Positions 7,278-11,211 of a DNA stretch of 11,211 nt are shown in pieces. Source of the stretch: Paracoccaceae bacterium (GTDB lineage: Bacteria; Pseudomonadota; Alphaproteobacteria; Rhodobacterales; Rhodobacteraceae); the NCBI GenBank assembly GCA_026709725.1, contig JAPOSK010000062.1:1-11211 (forward strand), read 5' to 3'. Under the pieces are notes generated by a model. It saw only the letters and a list, made by a program, of their open reading frames with translations, ran no database searches and was not told where the DNA came from. Numbering within the stretch: position 1 is the first letter of the stretch; each line of letters opens with the position of its first letter. A program made the position numbers and the translations under genes.

Positions 7278-8634
7278 TCTCCTTGCGGAGGCGGCCGGCC
7301 TGCGGGCATGCTGGTCCCCTGTGCAGGGAATGATGGGGAGTCGTTGGGGATGATGGGGCTCCGGGAATGACTGTGGGACAGGGCGACCCCAGGGCCGCCC
7401 CTCCCGCATGTTCCATGTCGGTGACCGGGCCCGGTCAGAAGCTCATCACAACGCCGACACCGGCCTTGTTGACATCCTCGACCTTGCCGAACCCGGCTTC
7501 GACTGTCGCACCGCCGCCGAGGTCGTGCTTGACACCGAGGCCGAAGCCGTCCATGTCCGCCATGCCGTCCCCTTCATGCCGGGCAAAGACAGCCGTGATT
7601 TTGGTGGCTTCACCGGCACTGACATCGACCTGGGCTCCGAGGCTTGTGTGCTTCGTGTCCGTGTCGTCCTTCTGCTGGGCATAGTAGACGGAGCCGCCGA
7701 ACTGGCCGAAGTCGCCACCCACAGAGGCCTGGATGGCCTTGTCGCTGTCATAGCCGAACCCGATCGTGGCGACACCAAGATCGACCTTGCCGCCCAGGGC
7801 CCAGTGGGTTTCCTGGTCAGCGGCTCTGGCCATGACGGCATCAACGGCAGGCGCTGCGGCACGCGCAGGTGACCCCGCCGACTTCAGGGTAATCTCCGAT
7901 TCGGAGAGTCCGCCCATCGTGATGCCGAGGCCATCGGTATCGCCGTTCAGGTCGTTGACAGTCCCGACCACTACATCAGCCCCATTCGCGTCTGTTGCAT
8001 CTGCCCGCTCTGCGGGATCATCTCCTGCCGGATCAGTCCAGCTGTCAGCCGCATCAACGACATGGTAGACAGTGTTCCCGACAATGTAGAACTGGCGTTG
8101 TGCGACACCGAGAAGTTCGGTACCGCTTGGAGCACCTTCACTTGTTCCGGGCACGAACGGGACGAATGCCGTCGCGCTCACAGTCTGATACGGAACATCG
8201 GTGTTGAAGGTGAAGGTGGTGGTCCTGCGGTCGGTGCCGGTCTGCCCATTGTCGAACAGGATCGTGTTTGTCCCCTGGTAGGTTGGTGCCACCGCAGCCC
8301 GTGCGGAAATGGCTGGAACGGCGGCTCTGCCCTCAACAGCCGCAATGTCCTCCTGCCCGACAGAGAAGCCGATCGTGGCCATGCCCAGGGTGACGTCCAC
8401 CCGGGCCTGGCCGGCACCGTTGTCGGCGAGACCCTCGGCCACATTGTCAACGCCGACATTGCCGTCAAAGCCGACATCGCCGAGTGAGAAGGCCAGATCG
8501 GATGCCCGGTCGTTGTCGCCGACGGTGACCTTCCACCCTTCGCCACCGATATAGACTTCACCGTCATCGACTTCGTTGTCGCTGTCCGACCGGACACGCA
8601 CCTTCATGCCGAAGGTGAGACCGCCATCGGTGAC
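7278..8634 (-). repeat. Identical tandem duplication, copy 2 (1357 bp)
   Basis: Partner of 5212-6568 with a constant offset of 2066 bp. The identity includes coding and noncoding bases and silent codon positions, which means the duplication or a later gene conversion is very recent. Beyond 8634 the porin coding sequences differ over about 100 bp, then become nearly alike again around the signal-peptide cleavage site. Confidence 0.95.
7381..7437 (-). terminator. Copy of the GC-rich inverted repeats behind the second porin
   Basis: Same pair as behind the first porin: the palindrome TGACCGGGCCCGGTCA at 7422-7437, which includes the stop codon, and the imperfect hairpin at 7381-7400. There is no U tract. 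Function as a terminator is uncertain. Confidence 0.3.
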
Positions 8635-8805
8635 GCCCTCACCCGTGAAGGTGACCTTGGCGAATTCGTTGAACTCGATCTTGGACTCGGACGTTGTGGC
8701 ACCAGCGGCGTTTTCCGCCTTGCCGGTGAAGGTCAGACCGAGACCGGCACTGCCCGAGAGGGACAGGCCGCCCCCGCCGTCCATGGCCGTTGCGCCGCCG
8801 GCCAT
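7435..8805 (-). CDS. Second porin copy, 5'-truncated (456 aa as read from ATG 8805)
   Basis: From about residue 57 on, it is identical to the porin at 5369-6763, including the Ala-rich insert borders and the C-terminal Phe. The N-terminal strand region differs: LTFTGKAENAAGATTSESKI replaces the first porin's IEFTGEGTDGSDSKFKF. Only the end of a signal peptide remains. The frame reads KALALMAGGATA before the mature start MDGGGG, but a TGA lies directly before the Lys codon, at about 8821-8823, and the sequence beyond it is unrelated to the other porin's upstream region. Translation from ATG 8805 would leave seven residues before the cleavage site, too few for export. No good ribosome binding site or promoter is seen. 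It is probably a silent or broken copy that could serve as a recombination donor. Confidence 0.7.
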   Translation of the reverse strand: MAGGATAMDGGGGLSLSGSAGLGLTFTGKAENAAGATTSESKIEFNEFAKVTFTGEGVTDGGLTFGMKVRVRSDSDNEVDDGEVYIGGEGWKVTVGDNDRASDLAFSLGDVGFDGNVGVDNVAEGLADNGAGQARVDVTLGMATIGFSVGQEDIAAVEGRAAVPAISARAAVAPTYQGTNTILFDNGQTGTDRRTTTFTFNTDVPYQTVSATAFVPFVPGTSEGAPSGTELLGVAQRQFYIVGNTVYHVVDAADSWTDPAGDDPAERADATDANGADVVVGTVNDLNGDTDGLGITMGGLSESEITLKSAGSPARAAAPAVDAVMARAADQETHWALGGKVDLGVATIGFGYDSDKAIQASVGGDFGQFGGSVYYAQQKDDTDTKHTSLGAQVDVSAGEATKITAVFARHEGDGMADMDGFGLGVKHDLGGGATVEAGFGKVEDVNKAGVGVVMSF

Positions 8806-8823
8806 GAGGGCCAGGGCCTTTCA

Positions 8824-9198
8824 ACAGGACACAGTTAACTCTAGGTCTGCACAGTCTCCGCAGGGCACGGATGTTTTCGAGGAAGAGTGACAGGATCGGA
8901 CATCCTTCCCGGAACTGTTGGAATCGGATGCCCCTCAGCACCCCGTCGCCCCTGGCGGGTGTCAAGATCCCCCGGGCTGGCCCCAGTAGTGCCCCGGCGT
9001 GGTACAGGCGTTGACGAACCCGTCTGCCGTCTCTGCTGATATCTGTTGCATTCCGATCTGCATGATGCGGAACGGTCCTGCATGAAATCGGGGACGGGTC
9101 AGGAGTGTGATTGTGATAGGGGCGAGCTGGGGACGCGCGGGTAGATGGGTGCTCGTGCCTTCAGGGCCTTCCTCATGTCGGACCGCTTCGATGTGGCC
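8824..9198. other. No confident gene; junction upstream of the truncated porin
   Basis: The sequence joins the truncated porin at about 8820 and shows no similarity to the upstream region of the intact porin. Short open frames on both strands carry no recognisable domain. Close to the right end, plus-strand 9148-9222 reads as a 24-codon frame (ATG to TGA) with the peptide SDRFDVAWARMAAIG, which runs into repeat arm B and may be the last trace of a gene. Confidence 0.4.
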
Positions 9199-9374
9199 TG
9201 GGCCCGGATGGCGGCGATAGGGTGATCACCCGAGGTCATTGACTGGGCCAACGACAACCGCCGGGCCAATGACAACGGGCTCCGCCTGACACAGGCGGCC
9301 TGATTCGGTCGGGACGTGTCAGGAACCGGGGAGCGTCGGAAGACGTCAGTGAAAGTCAGCCATAGGAGAATCAC
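9199..9374 (+). repeat. Arm B of the long imperfect inverted repeat (partner 2541-2698)
   Basis: Plus-strand sequence matching the minus strand of 2541-2698. The ends are exact (24 bp at 9199-9222 and GTCAGCCATAGGAGAATCAC at 9355-9374). The middle shares the AATGACAACGGGCTCCGCCT block, while the rest differs by substitutions and an insertion of about 20 bp. The plus-strand frame ends NDNGLRLTQAA-stop, parallel to arm A. Confidence 0.7.
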
Positions 9375-9576
9375 TCCCCTGTAATACTCCACAATTTGAA
9401 CAGGAAAGGCACATAAATACAGCAGATAAGGCAGCGCCGCCCGGTGAAGTTTCAACGGGGAGCGGGACATTCCCCGGGCAAATTTCGATGCAGAGTTTGA
9501 CATTTACTGTTTACAGGAATCATCAATTCGTGTACCATCCGTTACGGAGCGGGAGCGGACAATGTCCCTTGAGCAT
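9375..9576. other. Noncoding stretch entering the AT-rich island
   Basis: No gene is seen. Two related motifs lie about 95 bp apart: GGGAGCGGGACATTCCC near 9459 and GGGAGCGGACAATGTCCC at 9551-9568. The second contains the perfect inverted repeat GGACAATGTCC. They may be paired protein-binding sites or a chance pair. Confidence 0.3.
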
Positions 9577-9630
9577 ATAATCATTGGGGATTATACACAT
9601 GAGTTGACATTACTCAAAATACCCAATGAT
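9577..9630. promoter_or_regulatory. Nested inverted repeats upstream of the small membrane-protein gene
   Basis: ATCATTGGG (9580-9588) pairs with CCCAATGAT (9622-9630). Inside it, TGAGT (9600-9604) pairs with ACTCA (9612-9616) around the TTGACA at 9604-9609. The left arm also overlaps a second small inverted repeat, ATAATC (9577-9582) with GATTAT (9589-9594). These could be operator half-sites or alternative hairpins. TTGACA with TGATAT at 9627-9632, 17 nt apart, could form a second, weaker promoter inside the repeat. Confidence 0.45.
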
Positions 9631-9701
9631 ATTCAGTTACTTGATGTATCGATAAAGTGTTTGACAAAATTCAATATAAAAAACTGATTCTTTTGAACTA
9701 A

Positions 9702-9730
9702 TTTAGATTCTGTCAACCAATCGATATAAT
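9702..9730 (+). promoter_or_regulatory. Sigma-70-type promoter
   Basis: TTTAGA (9702-9707) and a perfect TATAAT (9725-9730) are separated by 17 nt. Transcription would start near 9737, about 26 nt before the ATG at 9763, which leaves room for the GAGGA ribosome binding site at 9751-9755. Confidence 0.65.
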
Positions 9731-9762
9731 CCCCTAATCATTCATCCAAAGAGGACCTAAAC

Positions 9763-10242
9763 ATGAAAATCACCAAATGTTACCAGCGCTGGATTGGCTT
9801 TCTGCTTGCGATCATTGCAACTGTGGTAGGTCTGGTCGAATTGAATACCATACGGAAATCATCCGAGTTGGCAGCGGCGCAGGCTGTAATGAATACCTAC
9901 TATCCCGCCAGAAATATGATTATTCATGGCGCACTTCGCAATTTGCATACGGAAAAAGACCTCATATTGTTTAATCTGCAAATTCAAAATTATCCGCAGG
10001 GAAGCGAGATTTCGAAGGCTGCCAAAGAGACAATGATGGAAATCGAGGATTTGGGCAATCTCACGCACAAGCAAGCTTTGACAGACTATGGGCACATCGT
10101 AGAATCTATTTGTAAGCAGTATGCGCAGGGGTTTTTCGGCGGGGTTGCTCAGTCATTTGTAAATGAAATCGTGGTGCCGGATGCACTGCAACAGAATGCA
10201 CAAAAGATAGAGCCAATGATAAATTTGGATGACTGCCAGTAA
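9763..10242 (+). CDS. Small membrane-anchored protein of unknown function (159 aa)
   Basis: The N-terminus is short and basic (MKITKCYQR) and is followed by one hydrophobic helix at about 10-28 (RWIGFLLAIIATVVGLVEL). The remaining 130 residues look mostly alpha-helical, with heptad-like stretches (SSELAAAQAVMNTYYPARNMI, ISKAAKETMMEIEDLGNL) and two cysteines (near 117 and 158). The length and plan, one N-terminal helix then a helical domain, recall DUF4760-like small membrane proteins, but this is only an impression and I do not recognise the family. GAGGA 7 nt before the ATG fixes the start. Base composition is clearly richer in A and T than its surroundings, and the gene has its own promoter and no cotranscribed partner, which suggests recent arrival. 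The topology is probably cytoplasmic N-terminus with the helical domain in the periplasm; the reverse cannot be excluded. Confidence 0.75.
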   Translation: MKITKCYQRWIGFLLAIIATVVGLVELNTIRKSSELAAAQAVMNTYYPARNMIIHGALRNLHTEKDLILFNLQIQNYPQGSEISKAAKETMMEIEDLGNLTHKQALTDYGHIVESICKQYAQGFFGGVAQSFVNEIVVPDALQQNAQKIEPMINLDDCQ

Positions 10243-10286
10243 ATTTCCGCTCACCACTGCAACCTCTGTATGAACTGGTTGATTCC

Positions 10287-10314
10287 GGCTGAGTGCAGAA
10301 TATCACTCTAAGCC
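10287..10314 (+). terminator. Possible terminator hairpin behind the small membrane-protein gene
   Basis: GGCTGAGTG and CACTC-TA-AGCC can pair as a 9-bp stem with a 2-nt bulge and an 8-nt loop, 45 bp after the stop codon. There is no U tract after it, so the assignment is tentative. Confidence 0.35.
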
Positions 10315-10726
10315 AGCCTGACGCACTGTTCTCAGTGCCGCTGTCCGACAAACCGAGTGTGCCGGACACTTGGGAAACCCTTCCAACAACCTGGATTCCG
10401 GTGGGATCCCCCCAATCAGCGATCAAAACCAGGGCAAGGATCCGGCAGATCCCTGAATCCCCACCCGTCATGGTGTCGATTCATCAAGATCGGAAGTCAC
10501 CCGCCGGGTGGATGCGATGCGCCACGGAACCGCTCCTCCCTTCACCACCCCATTCGAGGACCCGGCCCTCACGCCCCGGGCGGCCCGCCCCTGACACTCC
10601 GGCCCCTCCGGGCATGGCCGGCCCGAGGTCCGCCGCGACCTGCCCCTGCCCGGGGCAGGGCCTATCAATATAACATACTTGACTCCGCATCATCCCTCTC
10701 CATCCTGATCCTCTCCCATGTCCTGA
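10315..10726. other. No confident gene
   Basis: The region is Pro/Arg/Gly-coding in most frames, which is typical of noncoding GC-rich DNA. A 7-bp stem hairpin (CCCTGCC-CGG-GGCAGGG, 10644-10660) stands next to a short AT-rich patch. No ribosome binding site with a plausible frame was found. Confidence 0.4.
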
Positions 10727-10858
10727 TCACAAACACACTCCCCCGAGGGTCCGCATCCCCTGCCACAGCTTCTCCGTCCCGGGCAGGGGCTGACGCCTCA
10801 AAGGGTGGAACCCGGCCAGACCCCCCGTGAGGACCACGAACCGCCCCTCCATCACCTC
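10727..10858 (-). pseudogene. Probable C-terminal scrap of an IS4-family transposase
   Basis: The minus-strand frame reads EVMEGRFVVLTGGLAGFHPLR and then QPLPGTEKLWQGMRTLGG before its stop. The order LGGF-like patch, PG, LW-x-G-x-x-x-L follows the usual C-terminus of Tn5/IS4-type transposases (LGGFLGRK, then PG-x-x-x-LWRGL-x-x-L). No catalytic DDE region, start or terminal inverted repeat can be found upstream, so only the tail survives. The match was made from memory over about 35 residues, so an unrelated chance frame remains possible. Confidence 0.4.
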
Positions 10859-11211
10859 CATGGCGTCATCGCCCGGGCCTCCGCCGGTGGCGCCCGGGAC
10901 GCAAGGAAGCCCCGCTCGGCAGCAAGGACACAGAGCACCCGTGATCCCGTCCCCGCACACGAGGGAGCCAGATGGGTCGTGGGCCTGCGTGCGGGCCCAT
11001 CATGATGGGTGGTGATGGCATCCCCGGCAAGGCAGCGGCGGAGATCGTCAGCCGCTCTGCCCGGTTCATCCCCCGTGGCATCAACCCCTCCCCGGAACCG
11101 GGACGATCAGGAAGGGAAATGAAGTACATGCTGATGACAGTGCAGCCCACAGGTCAACTTTTTCCAGATCGTCAACCCACATGACCTGGGCCATCTGAAT
11201 GTCTTCCACTG
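10859..11211. other. No confident gene at the right edge
   Basis: Open frames occur on both strands without recognisable domains. The plus frame from 10972 (GRGPACGPIMMGGDGIPGKAA) and the opposite minus frame (RLTISAAALPGMPSPPIMMG) are complementary readings of the same sequence, and neither has a clear ribosome binding site. A gene continuing beyond the window cannot be excluded. Confidence 0.35.

Noticed and set aside
9099..9503. Minus-strand open frame of 134 codons upstream of the truncated porin
   Set aside because: Most of it is the reverse reading of repeat arm B. The similar plus-strand frame at 2517-2744 comes from the same repeat, so the shared peptide reflects repeated DNA and not a conserved protein.
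10357..10830. Plus-strand open frame of 157 codons
   Set aside because: Proline- and arginine-rich composition, no ribosome binding site and no domain; it overlaps the minus-strand transposase-like scrap.
1..11211. tRNA or rRNA genes
   Set aside because: No cloverleaf with a conserved T-arm motif or ribosomal RNA stretch was recognised by eye on either strand.

Overview
The window reads as GC-rich accessory DNA from a Gram-negative bacterium, most likely an alphaproteobacterium. It holds two porins with the strand and turn style of the Rhodobacter-type porin family, outer-membrane lipoproteins, and a membrane-anchored DUF2235 hydrolase. Assignments come from reading motifs by eye; no database search was possible.

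Layout, left to right. (1) 40-2280, minus: an alpha/beta hydrolase (DUF2235) with three membrane helices and a lectin-like C-terminal domain. (2) 2281-3058: no convincing gene; it contains one arm (2541-2698) of a long imperfect inverted repeat whose partner is at 9199-9374. (3) 3059-3889, minus: a decayed lipoprotein gene with three in-frame stops and a frameshifted lipobox. (4) 3968-5185, minus: an intact lipoprotein with two CX5C helical repeats and a C-terminal barrel like that of transferrin-binding-protein-like lipoproteins. (5) 5369-6763, minus: an intact porin. (6) 7082-7255, minus: a remnant of the 5' end of a second lipoprotein gene. (7) 7435-8805, minus: a second porin copy whose signal peptide is cut off. 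(8) 8806-9576: no gene; repeat arm at 9199-9374. (9) 9577-10314: an AT-rich island with nested inverted repeats, a good sigma-70 promoter and one small membrane-anchored protein of unknown function on the plus strand. (10) 10315-11211: mostly noncoding or decayed, with a C-terminal scrap that looks like an IS4-family transposase.

The centre of interest is the porin/lipoprotein locus. A porin plus the start of the lipoprotein gene behind it has been tandemly duplicated with a period of 2066 bp. 1357 bp are identical in the two copies (5212-6568 and 7278-8634), while the N-terminal ends of the porins and the lipoprotein ends differ. Copy 1 has its own ribosome binding site and a full signal peptide. 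Copy 2 starts in the middle of a signal peptide and joins unrelated sequence at about 8820. This looks like an expressed gene beside a promoterless, signal-less partial copy, kept identical by recent duplication or gene conversion. The porin also carries an unusually large central insertion bounded by alanine-rich segments. Together with the lipoprotein, the locus seems to encode a set of exposed outer-membrane proteins subject to duplication, decay and possibly recombination-driven variation.
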